48,340 bases of DNA from Nioella sp. MMSF_3534 (GTDB taxonomy: Bacteria; Pseudomonadota; Alphaproteobacteria; Rhodobacterales; Rhodobacteraceae). Where the stretch lies: NCBI RefSeq assembly GCF_030732985.1, contig NZ_JASHJX010000034.1, positions 1-48,340 on the forward strand, written 5' to 3'. This document shows positions 34,088 to 42,851 of this stretch, piece after piece. The stretch's first letter is position 1; each line of letters opens with the position of its first letter. The notes under the pieces were generated by a model. The model saw only the letters and a program-made list of their open reading frames with translations, did no database searches and had not been told where the DNA came from. The position numbers were made by a program, and so were the translations under genes.

Positions 34088-35457
34088 TCCAGTGCGGCGA
34101 ACCCACCTGTCCCGAAACTCCCCGCCCCAAAGCCGGCAATATGGTGTTCCGGCAATCGCGGTTCGTGCAGGATGAACGCGGGTCGATGACCACGATGTTC
34201 GCCCTTGTGATGCCCTTCCTGATCGGTGGCATTGCCTTCGGGGTGGAGGTGTCGACATGGCTGATGCTGGAGCGGCAAACGCAGAACGCCGCCGACATGG
34301 CCGCGTTTTCCGCTGCGGTAAACCTGTCGCTGATGGATGATGAAGAGGATGCGGCCGACCGGGCCGAGCAGGTCGCCTTCGGCAGCGGCTTGTCCCGAGA
34401 TACCGCCGTCGTCGATGTCGAATTCATCAGCCAAACCGGGGTCGCGGTCGAGATTTCGGTTCAGTACCCGCGCTATTTCACCCGGCTCTTTTCCGACAGC
34501 GATGTCACGATCCGGGCACGGGCCGTTGCGGATATCGTTGTCGGAGACGCTGCCGCCGCATGCCTGCTGGTGCTCGACAGTCGGGATGACAGCACCTTGG
34601 AACTGGACGGCGGGTCGGTGATCGACATGCCCGATTGCGCGATCGAAGTGCATTCCCGCGATGATGACGGGCTGGATATCTCCGGCAGCGCCGAAATCAG
34701 CGCCGCCTGCCTTTCGGTCAGGGCCGATGAGGTGGACGACCGGGACGCCGAGCGCGTTTCCGACCTTGGCTGCGGGTCCATCGTGACGGATGCACCGCTG
34801 AATGGCGATCTTCCCGAGCGTCTACAGCAGATCGTCGAGCGCGAAGAGGACAGCCTGCGCGACTTTGTCGACGAAGTTCCCAGCTATCGTGGCGACCGGA
34901 CAATTCGGGGCGGGGTGCTGACGCCGGAAGACGTCGGGCATCCTAGCGGGATTCCCATGATGCGGTTTGACCGTGACGTGACCCTGAGTGATGAGATTAC
35001 CCTGATGCCGGGGATCTACATCGTCGATGATGCAGATCTGCGCACCCGGAACAACACGGTTCTCAATGGTGAGGCGGGTGTCATGTTCTACCTTGTCGAC
35101 GGCGGCGCGCTCGATTTTCACAGAGGTACCGATGCCAGCTTGCGGGGATTGACCGGTTTCGAAGGATCCATCTTTCAGGATGTCGTGATGCTGAATGACG
35201 GCGATGACGAGGAATACACGTTCGAGGCCGGCGAATGGACGGGGATTATCCTGCTGCCCGAGGCGGAGATCGAAATCGGGGGTGGGCGGTCCATTGACGG
35301 CTGCTTCCTGTTCGCGGCGCAGAGGTTCCAGATGCAGGGGAATTCGCGCATTGATGTCCTGTGCGAGGACTCGGCCTTCGATCCCAGCCTTTACGCTGGC
35401 ACCGGGGGCGGTCCGGGATCGGGCGGATCCAACAGCGTGATTTTCCTGGTGGAATGA
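34084..35457 (+). CDS. tadG: TadG-like pilus assembly protein
   Basis: This is a 457-residue protein. The N-terminal Flp-associated segment (DERGSMTTMFALVMPFLIGG, then STWLMLERQTQNAADMAAFS) marks the TadG N-terminal family. The long acidic C-terminal part (about 170-457) has repeated beta-strand-like stretches, for instance MPGIYIVDDADLRTRNNTVL, and ends in a glycine-rich GTGGGPGSGG. I see no von Willebrand MIDAS motif. It is the last gene of the rightward tad arm and stops 7 bases before the tadC stop on the other strand. Confidence 0.8.
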   Translation: MIQCGEPTCPETPRPKAGNMVFRQSRFVQDERGSMTTMFALVMPFLIGGIAFGVEVSTWLMLERQTQNAADMAAFSAAVNLSLMDDEEDAADRAEQVAFGSGLSRDTAVVDVEFISQTGVAVEISVQYPRYFTRLFSDSDVTIRARAVADIVVGDAAAACLLVLDSRDDSTLELDGGSVIDMPDCAIEVHSRDDDGLDISGSAEISAACLSVRADEVDDRDAERVSDLGCGSIVTDAPLNGDLPERLQQIVEREEDSLRDFVDEVPSYRGDRTIRGGVLTPEDVGHPSGIPMMRFDRDVTLSDEITLMPGIYIVDDADLRTRNNTVLNGEAGVMFYLVDGGALDFHRGTDASLRGLTGFEGSIFQDVVMLNDGDDEEYTFEAGEWTGIILLPEAEIEIGGGRSIDGCFLFAAQRFQMQGNSRIDVLCEDSAFDPSLYAGTGGGPGSGGSNSVIFLVE

Positions 35458-35464
35458 GCAGAGC

Positions 35465-36433
35465 CTATTGAAGATCGAGGATGTCGATCGCCGCGGGCGC
35501 CAGGATCACGATGAACAGGACAGGAATCAGAAACAGGATCAGCGGCACCCGCAGCCGTGAGGGCAGGGTGGCTGCCTTCTTTTCGGCGGCTGCAATGCGC
35601 AGCCGACGGCTTTCTTCGGACAGGTTGCGCAGGGTGGAACTCAGCGGCATCCCGTAGAACTGCGCCTGAGAGATGGCGCGCGTGGCCTCGCGCACGGCGG
35701 GAATGTTGATCCGGCGCCCCATGTTTTCAAGCGCATCGCGGCGGTTCTGAAGAAAGGCCAGCTCGGCCACCGTCAAGGTGAATTCCTGCGCCAGTTCCGG
35801 CGCGCTGGTGGAAATGTCCCGCGCGACCTTCGATAGCGCGGCCTCCAGCCCAAGACCGGCATCGACACAAAGATAAATCAGGTCAAGCGCATCGGGCCAG
35901 TCGCGCCGGATCTTGTCCTGGTACCGAATCCTGAGGTTCTTCAAGGCCAGATCGGGGGCCCAGATCGCGGCCACCCCGCACAGCAGGCTTGCCAGGATGA
36001 TGGCCACGGGCGGGCGCTGTGCCATGATCGTTGCATTCAGAAAGCCCCATGCCAGCAGCATGGCCACGAACGGTGTCGTCACCTTGGCGACAACGAAGAT
36101 CGACGCGGCACGCGGGGATCGGAGCCCCGCATTGTGAAGGTCCTTTTTCAGACTCGCGAACGAACTGGCCGCATACCGGGCCAGCCGTCTGTTCAGGCGG
36201 GCTTTCAGGGGCGGAGTCGTCTGGCGGGACTCCGATGCCGCCGCGGGCCCTGTTCCGTTCCGATCAGTCAAGGGCAGCGTCCCCGCAAGGTCCTTCATGC
36301 GCGCATGAAGCGTATTCGCAAACAGGGCGGGCCAGAAAATGATCAGAATGGCCGAGACATAGGTCACGAGCACGAGGACGATCAGAACCAGATCAGAGAA
36401 GAACAGCTCTTGCAGGGTTGCATAATCAGGCAT
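35465..36433 (-). CDS. tadC: TadC: inner-membrane platform protein of the Tad pilus
   Basis: This is a 322-residue GspF/T2SSF-domain protein with one N-terminal helix (LVLIVLVLVTYVSAILIIFW), a central pair and a final helix pair around the F domain (DLIYLCVDAGLGLEAALSKV...AISQAQFYGMPLSSTLRNLS). Together with TadB it forms the membrane platform for pilus extension. Its start overlaps the tadB stop by 8 bases. Confidence 0.9.
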   Translation of the reverse strand: MPDYATLQELFFSDLVLIVLVLVTYVSAILIIFWPALFANTLHARMKDLAGTLPLTDRNGTGPAAASESRQTTPPLKARLNRRLARYAASSFASLKKDLHNAGLRSPRAASIFVVAKVTTPFVAMLLAWGFLNATIMAQRPPVAIILASLLCGVAAIWAPDLALKNLRIRYQDKIRRDWPDALDLIYLCVDAGLGLEAALSKVARDISTSAPELAQEFTLTVAELAFLQNRRDALENMGRRINIPAVREATRAISQAQFYGMPLSSTLRNLSEESRRLRIAAAEKKAATLPSRLRVPLILFLIPVLFIVILAPAAIDILDLQ

Positions 36434-37406
36434 CGAATTTCACCATTTCCTTCATGATGAAGAACCCAAGGCACATGTAGATGGCAGCCCCCGAGATGAT
36501 CAGCTTGCCCGACACGGTGGTGTAGAACACGCTCAGGTAGTCGGGGTTCAGGAACAGCAGCGCCGCGATGACGATGAAGGGCAGGGCACCGATGATCAGC
36601 GCCGAAGAGCGTGCATCCGCCGTCATGCTGATGATCTTGTCTTTCAGTATCCGGCGTTGGCGCAACGTGTCGCTCAGCGTGTTCAGCGTGTCTGCCAGGG
36701 ACGATCCGGTCACGCTTTGAAGGTTCACGATGGTCACGAAATACTTGATTTCCTGCAAGGGCATCCGCTCTGCGAACCGGGTCATGACTTCCGGAACCGA
36801 GAGGCCGATTTCCCGTTCCACCTCGATGCGGCGAAACTCGGCGGCTATGGCGGGCGAGGCTTCCTCCGCAATCAGGCGAAATGTGTCCGTCAAGGTCAGG
36901 CCCGAGCGCAGACTGCGCACCATGGTGTCGATCGCGGCGGGAAATTCGGCGGCAATGAGCGCCCGGCGCCGGGACCGAAGCTGCCCGCGATAGAGCCACG
37001 CGCCGCCCAGTGCAAACGCCCCCCCGATCATCGACGCGGCAATCCACGAGCCGCCTACGAACAGCATCGTGAGGGTGACAAGGGGAAAGACGATGATGCC
37101 AAGGCCTAGATATCGCCGAAAGTCCGGATCCTTCAGCGCAGACATCCGCAACATCCGATCGCGATATCTGGTTTGCGGTCCGCGCGGGCGACCGGCGGCG
37201 TCCGACATCTGTGTGGCTTTGCCGACGGCGGCCCCGGCTGGCTGGACACCGAGTGCGTCAAGCCGCCGCCGATATGTCCGCGCGGGGTTGATCCGTTCAT
37301 TCAGGATGAAAAGGGCCAGGGCACAGATCGCGATCACCCCGGCGATATAGGCCAGATCGGGCCGCAGCGCCGCGATAATGCCGGTCAGACCCTGTTCAAC
37401 CGGCAT
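36426..37406 (-). CDS. tadB: TadB: inner-membrane platform protein of the Tad pilus
   Basis: This is a 326-residue T2SSF-domain protein. The F-domain hallmark AIDTMVRSLRSGLTLTDTFR is at about residues 160-180, and VTIVNLQSVTGSSLADTLNT at about 225-245. Membrane helices lie near the start, at about 100-145 and at the end. It overlaps cpaF by 11 bases and tadC by 8. Confidence 0.9.
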   Translation of the reverse strand: MPVEQGLTGIIAALRPDLAYIAGVIAICALALFILNERINPARTYRRRLDALGVQPAGAAVGKATQMSDAAGRPRGPQTRYRDRMLRMSALKDPDFRRYLGLGIIVFPLVTLTMLFVGGSWIAASMIGGAFALGGAWLYRGQLRSRRRALIAAEFPAAIDTMVRSLRSGLTLTDTFRLIAEEASPAIAAEFRRIEVEREIGLSVPEVMTRFAERMPLQEIKYFVTIVNLQSVTGSSLADTLNTLSDTLRQRRILKDKIISMTADARSSALIIGALPFIVIAALLFLNPDYLSVFYTTVSGKLIISGAAIYMCLGFFIMKEMVKFDA

Positions 37407-38838
37407 GGGCCAGGTCCTCTTGCACTTGCAGCCCGTCCCGCGCGAGAGCGCGCATCAGGTTTCGGGTTTCGCCATATTGTTCGCTGCGCCTGAGGATTTC
37501 CCCGACCGGATACGCAAGTGCCCGATGCTGACCGACGATCTTGTCCCCGACCTGTTCGCCATCGGTCCTGAACACGATCAGATTGCGCAGGCGCTGTTCC
37601 TGTGGCCCTTCATCGAGCACTTCGGTCACATGGGTGATGCGCCGGCTGCCGTCGCGATGGCGCTCCACATGAATGATGACGTCAATCGACCGCTGGAACA
37701 TCTCCTGTATGATTTCGGGCCCAAGCGAGCTGAACCCCATGGTCACAAGCGCGGTCATTCTGGACATGGCATCTTCGGGGGAGTTTGCGTGCAATGTGCT
37801 CATCGAGCCGTCATGCCCGGTATTCATGGCCTGAAGCAGGTCGAATGCTTCCGGCCCCCGGACCTCGCCCACGATGATGCGGTCGGGCCGCATGCGCAGG
37901 CAGTTCCTGACCAGATCCCGCATTGGGATCTGCCCCTTGCCCTCGACATTCGGCGGACGGGTTTCCAGACGCACCACATGCGGCTGTTGCAAGCGCAGCT
38001 CGGCGGTATCCTCGCAGGTGACGATGCGCTCGTGTTCCTCGATATAGCCGGTCAGGGCATTCAGCATCGTGGTCTTGCCCGATCCCGTTCCGCCAATGAT
38101 CAGGATGTTGCAGCGGCACCGGGCGAGGATGCGCAGCAATTCGGCCCCGCCCGCGGAAATGACGCCGCGATTGACCATCTGATCGACCGTCAGAACATCC
38201 TGCCGAAACAGCCGGATGGTCAGGGACGGCCCGTTGATGCTGACGGGTGGAATGATCACGTTCACGCGCGATCCATCCTTCAGGCGGGCGTCACAGATCG
38301 GGCTGGCCTCATCGACGCGGCGGCCCACCAGGCTGACCATGCTCTGACAGACATTCAGCAACTGGTTGGTGTCCCGGAACCGGACATCGGTCTTGCGCAG
38401 CACGCCGTCGATCTCGACATAGATCGGCTCGGTGCCGTTCACCATGATCTCGGAGATGTTGCCCTGGGTCAGAAACCGTTCCAGCGGCCCGAAGCCGAGC
38501 ATGTCATCGCTGATTTCGTTCAGCAGCCGCTCTTCCTCTGCGGCGGATACCTTCAGTTTGTCGCTGATGATGATCTCGTCCAGCGCGGCGGCAATCAATG
38601 CGCGCCCCTGCATGATCCCCCCGCGCAGCAGCCGTGCGGCATCGAGTTCTTCGATCAGCCGGGAAAACACCAGCCGGCGCAGATCGCGATAGGCGTCTTC
38701 CTGTTCGAGGCTTGCATCGTCTTCCGAACTTGAATCGAGGATCTCAAACCCACTGGCTGACGGTGAAGTTTCCTGAAATACCCCACTGGGCATTCCGAAA
38801 CCGGCAGTTGACGCGTTGGAATTCTTCTTGCCGAACAT
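37396..38838 (-). CDS. cpaF: CpaF/TadA: secretion ATPase of the Tad pilus
   Basis: This is a 480-residue hexameric ATPase that drives pilus extension and, in the Tad family, retraction. The Walker A is [18 protein letters not shown]. Asp and His boxes are visible in [20 protein letters not shown] and [15 protein letters not shown]. The Walker B is in [20 protein letters not shown]. The N-terminal domain has the usual [19 protein letters not shown] and the [11 protein letters not shown] stretch. It is 134 bases downstream of the flp pilin gene, with a strong hairpin between. Confidence 0.94.
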   Translation of the reverse strand: MFGKKNSNASTAGFGMPSGVFQETSPSASGFEILDSSSEDDASLEQEDAYRDLRRLVFSRLIEELDAARLLRGGIMQGRALIAAALDEIIISDKLKVSAAEEERLLNEISDDMLGFGPLERFLTQGNISEIMVNGTEPIYVEIDGVLRKTDVRFRDTNQLLNVCQSMVSLVGRRVDEASPICDARLKDGSRVNVIIPPVSINGPSLTIRLFRQDVLTVDQMVNRGVISAGGAELLRILARCRCNILIIGGTGSGKTTMLNALTGYIEEHERIVTCEDTAELRLQQPHVVRLETRPPNVEGKGQIPMRDLVRNCLRMRPDRIIVGEVRGPEAFDLLQAMNTGHDGSMSTLHANSPEDAMSRMTALVTMGFSSLGPEIIQEMFQRSIDVIIHVERHRDGSRRITHVTEVLDEGPQEQRLRNLIVFRTDGEQVGDKIVGQHRALAYPVGEILRRSEQYGETRNLMRALARDGLQVQEDLAHAG

Positions 38839-38898
38839 TATTACGGGCCTTTTTGGAAATGAACAGATACCGTTTTATCCGGATGCCCCAATCGGATT

Positions 38899-38937
38899 GC
38901 GAGGCCACGCCAAAAAATGGGTGGCCTCGCATTTTTT
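38899..38937. terminator. Strong hairpin between flp and cpaF; T-tract only on the plus strand
   Basis: A perfect 10-bp stem (GCGAGGCCAC 38899-38908, GTGGCCTCGC 38921-38930) is followed on the plus strand by ATTTTTT (38931-38937), a textbook terminator facing rightwards. The flp and cpaF genes run leftwards. In their message the U-tract is in the loop, so termination would be partial at best. A stabilising or attenuating role for the abundant pilin message is likely. Confidence 0.65.
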
Positions 38938-38971
38938 AGTTTCACGAAAGCCCGAAAGGCGGTCCGCAAGA

Positions 38972-39133
38972 TTATTGCAGAGCGGTGCTGATTGCTGTGA
39001 AAGCGGTGGTCAGATCCGTTCCCACAGTGCCCAGGATGCCGACGATGGCAACGGCAATCAAAGACCCGATCAGGCCATATTCGATTGCGGTTGCTCCGTC
39101 TTCGGACGTCATGAAAGTAGCAAGTTTGTTCAT
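38972..39133 (-). CDS. flp: Flp/Fap type IVb pilin
   Basis: This 53-residue major pilin precursor begins MNKLATFMTSEDG. The prepilin cleavage site follows, so the mature protein starts ATAIEYGLIGSLIAVAIVGI. Gly13 precedes the cut, and the Glu5-Tyr6 pair of mature Flp pilins is present. The tail TDLTTAFTAISTALQ is typical. The start is backed by AGGGGGT 6 bases upstream. It leads the leftward tad arm and is separated from cpaF by the hairpin at 38899-38930. A prepilin peptidase (CpaA/TadV) must be supplied from elsewhere. Confidence 0.92.
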   Translation of the reverse strand: MNKLATFMTSEDGATAIEYGLIGSLIAVAIVGILGTVGTDLTTAFTAISTALQ

Positions 39134-39308
39134 TGTATTACCCCCTAAGTGGTAGTTAATTCCCCCAACGCAATTAAGATTGCATGGCGGTGCGACCCAT
39201 AGAAGTGTACTTGTGTATAAGATTTGGATCGTTTGAAAATTTTAATATCGTTTGGCGAGTTTTTTAATGCTTTGGTATATGTCTGCGGCCAAATGGGTTT
39301 CTGGCCTC

Positions 39309-39332
39309 GAAACAGTAAAAAACAACTGTTTC
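39309..39332. repeat. Inverted repeat upstream of flp
   Basis: GAAACAG (39309-39315) and CTGTTTC (39326-39332) are perfect complements around the A-rich spacer TAAAAAACAA. It lies 176 bases upstream of flp and could be an operator or a hairpin. Confidence 0.45.
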
Positions 39333-39555
39333 CGACACTGAAAGCGACCAGGTAAATTTGCGCCGAATCCGAATCGAATTTGGGCGCAGGGCATTGCGCA
39401 GCGGATCGCTGTCCGGTCAATCCGGCTGTACGGGGAGGACAGCCTTCGACAGCTCTTGCAGGAGGATTGCTGTTTGCCCCGACTTTCTGGCGGTGGTCTG
39501 CTGTGGCATGGGGAATCCTGCAAATCATTGGGACGGTCGGTCATGACAGGGCAAA

Positions 39556-39708
39556 TCAGCTCAACACAATTTCCTCTGCCACGACCTTTCCGATCGCCGC
39601 CGAACATCTTTTCGTCCGTGCCGGGGTAAGCTGAAAGCCATGTCCCGTAGTGTCGAGCCATGCCGTGACCGCGACGGATGCAAGAGCAACCTCTTCTGCT
39701 CCCCCCAT
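39556..39708 (-). CDS. Possible small protein or C-terminal remnant
   Basis: A 50-codon frame reads MGGAEEVALASVAVTAWLDT and ends KVVAEEIVLS. Its composition looks protein-like and continues upstream in frame (AIAAGYLNDKE) without a clear start codon or ribosome site. It sits just downstream of the ABC ATPase gene on the same strand. It may be a real small gene with an unseen start or the end of a decayed gene. I do not recognise a family. Confidence 0.25.
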   Translation of the reverse strand: MGGAEEVALASVAVTAWLDTTGHGFQLTPARTKRCSAAIGKVVAEEIVLS

Positions 39709-39740
39709 TTCCTTGTCGTTCAGGTACCCTGCCGCGATTG

Positions 39741-40802
39741 CTAGATCCTCTGGCCCGTTTGATCGAACAGGTGCAGATGCCGGGAATCCAGGCTGACACG
39801 CTGAGCGCTGCCTTCTCTCAGGATCACCTGACCCGGTGTGCGGATCTTCAGGATCTGCTCGCCCAGCATCGCGTTGATGATGGTATAGCTGCCGAGCGGT
39901 TCGACTGATGAAACCGTCACCTCGAAGCTTGGGTTTCCGTCGCTCTCGCCAAGCCAGATGTCCTCTGGCCTGACGCCGAGCGTACCTTCTCTGCCCTTTG
40001 GGGGCGCGCCACTGATTGCAACGCTTTCAGGCAGGATATCGGCTTTGAAGTGCGCACCGTGTTCATCGAAGTACCCTTGGAAAAGGTTCATCGGCGGTGA
40101 CCCGATGACCTTGGCGACGGCAAGCGAGTCGGGCCGGCTGTAGACCTCGTCAGGTGTGCCGATTTGAGCGATCTTTCCGTCGATGACGACCGCCACCCGA
40201 TCCGAGATCGCCATGACCTCCTCCTCGTCATGACTGACATAGACGAATGTCTGGTTGTTTTCGCGTTGCAGCCGCTTCAGCTCCACCCGCATCTCTTCGC
40301 GCAGTCGGGCATCGAGCGCGGCAATCGGCTCGTCCAGAAGCATCGCGCGGCTATCCGCAGCAAAGGCCCGGCCAAGGGCGATCCGCTGGCGTTCGCCGCC
40401 CGACATCTGAGCGGGGTTCTTGTGCAGGATGTGACTGACATGCAGAACCTCGGACACGAAATCCAGCCGTTCCGCAATCTCGCGCTCCGATGCGCCGCGT
40501 TCCCTGAGCGGGAAGATGATGTTTTCACGCCCCGTCATATGCGGAAAAAGCGCGAGGTTCTGGAACACCATGGAAATGCCGCGCTCGGCGACATCCATCC
40601 CGGCCCCATCGCGACCCGAGAGCACAACTTGCCCTTCATCCGGTTGCAGCAAGCCCAGGATCAGCTTGAGGATCGAGGTTTTGCCGGTCGATGGCGGCCC
40701 GAAAATGCCGAAAAACTCGCCCTGTTCCACGGACATGTTGATCGGTCCGAGCGTGAACTCCGGATAGGACTTCACTGCGTTCGTAAGTTCAATCGCCGTC
40801 AT
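39741..40802 (-). CDS. ABC importer ATP-binding protein (first NBD)
   Basis: This 353-residue MalK/UgpC-type ATPase powers an importer. Walker A is GPPSTGKTS, the Q-loop MVFQNLALFPH, the signature MSGGERQRIALGRAF, Walker B AMLLDEPIAALDA and the H-loop VYVSHDEEEV. A C-terminal TOBE-type domain (about 240-353) includes GVRPEDIWLGE. All catalytic motifs are intact, in contrast to the next ATPase. It is the last gene of the operon, 3 bases after its partner. No terminator is evident after it. Confidence 0.9.
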   Translation of the reverse strand: MTAIELTNAVKSYPEFTLGPINMSVEQGEFFGIFGPPSTGKTSILKLILGLLQPDEGQVVLSGRDGAGMDVAERGISMVFQNLALFPHMTGRENIIFPLRERGASEREIAERLDFVSEVLHVSHILHKNPAQMSGGERQRIALGRAFAADSRAMLLDEPIAALDARLREEMRVELKRLQRENNQTFVYVSHDEEEVMAISDRVAVVIDGKIAQIGTPDEVYSRPDSLAVAKVIGSPPMNLFQGYFDEHGAHFKADILPESVAISGAPPKGREGTLGVRPEDIWLGESDGNPSFEVTVSSVEPLGSYTIINAMLGEQILKIRTPGQVILREGSAQRVSLDSRHLHLFDQTGQRI

Positions 40803-40805
40803 GGT

Positions 40806-41909
40806 TCAGCGGCCTCCCAGCCGTCGGCCCGAGTCAAGGTCAAAGGCCATGCTTGCATCGGAGGGCAGGAAGAACGGAACGTCATCGCCCACCTCCAGTT
40901 GTGCGTGATCGTCGAATGCCAGGAACATGGTTTCCTGCACCTGCAAGTAGGCGAGCCGCTTTGGCCCCACCCGTTCCAGAACCTCGACCTTGCCGTGCAT
41001 CGTGATGTCGGTCGGGCCACGCCGGTCACCGAAATAGATGTCCTGCGGGCGGATCCCGAAAGATCCGCTGTGAACCCTGGCATCGCTGGTGAAATCCGCC
41101 CGTACCTTCCCGGCAAGCGGAATCTCGGCCCCGCCATGCAGCATCAGGTGCAGTTCCCCGCGCTCTTCCCGCAACTCGCCGTCAACAAGGTTCATGCGCG
41201 GGCTGCCCACGAAATTGGCGACAAACCGGTTCTGCGGATCGTTGTAGATGTCCAGCGGTGCGCCGTATTGCATCAGCTTGCCCTGGTCGATGATGGCGAT
41301 CTTGTCGGCAAGGCTCATCGCTTCGATCTGGTCATGGGTGACATAGATCATCGTCTGGCCGAACTCGTGCTGCAGAACCTTCAGCTCGGCCCGCATATAG
41401 GCCCGGAAGCCCGCGTCGAGATTGGAGAGCGGCTCGTCCAGCAGGAAGATCCTGGGCTCGACGATGGCCGAGCGCCCGATGGCGAGCTTCTGCATCTCGT
41501 TCACCGACAGGCTGGACGCGGGCTGATCGAGCCTGTGTGTAATGCTCATCCGGTCGGCCATGGCCCTGACGCGCCGGTCGATCTCGGACCTGTCGACCTT
41601 CTTGACTTCCAGCCCGTAGGACAGGTTCTTGTAGACACTCAGATGGGTGAAGATCGCGTAGTTCTGGAACACGAAGCCGATGTTGCGATCCTGGATGCGG
41701 ATGCGGCTCAGGTCCTGACCGTCGAAACGGATTGCCCCTTCGGTGACGTCCTCCAGCCCCGCGATCATGTTCATCGTCGTCGTCTTGCCGCAGCCCGATG
41801 GCCCCAGAAGCGCGACGAACTCGCCTTCCTCGATGTCGATGGAGATATCGTCAACGGCGGTGAAGTCGCCAAAGCGTTTGGTAACGTTCTGGATTTGAAT
41901 GGATGACAT
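40806..41909 (-). CDS. ABC importer ATP-binding protein (second NBD, degenerate signature)
   Basis: This 367-residue MalK/UgpC-type ATPase has Walker A GPSGCGKTT, Q-loop FVFQNYAIFTH, Walker B IFLLDEPLSNLDAG and H-loop VTHDQIEAM. The ABC signature, usually LSGGQ, reads LSVNEMQKLAIGRS. With a sound partner ATPase next door, the importer probably uses an asymmetric pair with one normal and one weakened ATP site. The C-terminal TOBE domain (about 245-367) with FGIRPQDIYFGD is present. It lies 9 bases after the permease gene. Confidence 0.9.
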   Translation of the reverse strand: MSSIQIQNVTKRFGDFTAVDDISIDIEEGEFVALLGPSGCGKTTTMNMIAGLEDVTEGAIRFDGQDLSRIRIQDRNIGFVFQNYAIFTHLSVYKNLSYGLEVKKVDRSEIDRRVRAMADRMSITHRLDQPASSLSVNEMQKLAIGRSAIVEPRIFLLDEPLSNLDAGFRAYMRAELKVLQHEFGQTMIYVTHDQIEAMSLADKIAIIDQGKLMQYGAPLDIYNDPQNRFVANFVGSPRMNLVDGELREERGELHLMLHGGAEIPLAGKVRADFTSDARVHSGSFGIRPQDIYFGDRRGPTDITMHGKVEVLERVGPKRLAYLQVQETMFLAFDDHAQLEVGDDVPFFLPSDASMAFDLDSGRRLGGR

Positions 41910-41918
41910 CTTGGCCCC

Positions 41919-42851
41919 CTATTTCTTGGCCATGTAGGACAGGCCCTTCATCGCAAGGATGCTGAGCGCGATGAGGATCGACAGCCCCATGGTCGCCACA
42001 TAGGCCCATTCCAGCTCGCCGAAGGTCTGGTTGTAGAGAAAGACCGAGATCGTTTCCGTCTGCACACCCGGACCGCCATTGGTCATGATGAACACCAGGT
42101 CGAAGATCTTGAAACACTCGACCGCGCGCAGGACGAGCGCGATGATGATGACGGTCTTCATGCGCGGCAGGATGATCTTGAAAAAGTTCTGCCAGTTCGA
42201 CCCGCCAAGCAACCGCGCTGCAAGAAGCTGGTCGGACGGCACCCCCAGCATCCCCGCCAGCAGGATCAGGAACATCAGCGGCGTCCATTGCCAGATATCC
42301 GCGATGATGACCGAGATCATCGCCCGGTTCACATCGGTCAGGCACGAAAACTCCGGCGGCAGGCCGAGATGGTCATTGATCGGCCCGGTGCCCTGAAAGA
42401 GCAGGAAGAACATCAATCCGACCACGGCGGGTACGATCATCATCGGTGTCAGCATGATCGAGTAGAACAGCTTGCGGCCCGGAAACTGGTCGATGAACAG
42501 ATAGGCCAGTGCCATGCCAAGGAAGAACTGCGCGGGCACCGCCACGATCATGATCAGAACGGTGCGCCACAATGCGCCCCAGAACCGGGGGTCGGTGACC
42601 ATGTACCAATAGTTCTCGCCCCAGTTGAACACCTCCCAGGCCTGGTACCAGGGGATGCCTTCCAGCGGTGTCCACCAGGTAAACGACAGGTAAAGCTGCA
42701 TGAGCAGGGGAAAGACCACGATGAAGACAAGCAGCAGAAGGGTCGGCAGGACGAACCAGAAGCCCATCTTCTGACCATCACGGGCGACACGGGTCCAGTA
42801 ACCCGCGTTCGCGTGGTTGTTGCTGATTTCGGGTGCTGTTTGATCGGTCAT
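41919..42851 (-). CDS. ABC importer permease, MalF/UgpA type
   Basis: This 310-residue permease has six helices and the cytoplasmic coupling loop (EAA-like: LLAARLLGGSNWQNFFKIIL). The N-terminus is polar (MTDQTAPEISNN), followed by the first helix WFVLPTLLLLVFIVVFPLLM. The ending FNQTF... is typical of carbohydrate-type importers. The ATG at 42851 overlaps the stop of the upstream permease (ATGA), so the two are coupled. The frame is open further upstream, but that part lies inside the neighbouring gene. Confidence 0.88.
   Translation of the reverse strand: MTDQTAPEISNNHANAGYWTRVARDGQKMGFWFVLPTLLLLVFIVVFPLLMQLYLSFTWWTPLEGIPWYQAWEVFNWGENYWYMVTDPRFWGALWRTVLIMIVAVPAQFFLGMALAYLFIDQFPGRKLFYSIMLTPMMIVPAVVGLMFFLLFQGTGPINDHLGLPPEFSCLTDVNRAMISVIIADIWQWTPLMFLILLAGMLGVPSDQLLAARLLGGSNWQNFFKIILPRMKTVIIIALVLRAVECFKIFDLVFIMTNGGPGVQTETISVFLYNQTFGELEWAYVATMGLSILIALSILAMKGLSYMAKK

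Larger units (their letters stand above)
39134..39740. other. Intergenic region between flp and the ABC transporter operon
   Basis: This 607-base stretch has an AT-rich part (39140-39330) that should hold the flp promoter. I could not fix hexamers with confidence. A perfect inverted repeat lies at 39309-39332. The rest (39340-39740) has one possible short gene (39556-39708, minus strand) and otherwise nothing I can support. A longer frame on the minus strand (39242-39799) has a composition unlike a protein of this genome. Confidence 0.5.

Noticed and set aside
39242-39799. Minus-strand 185-codon frame between flp and the ABC operon
   Set aside because: It is Arg, Cys and Ser rich without motifs and overlaps the end of the ATPase gene. 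A different frame there looks more protein-like.
40164-41906. Long plus-strand frame opposite the two ABC ATPases
   Set aside because: It spans two genes and shows only antisense composition.
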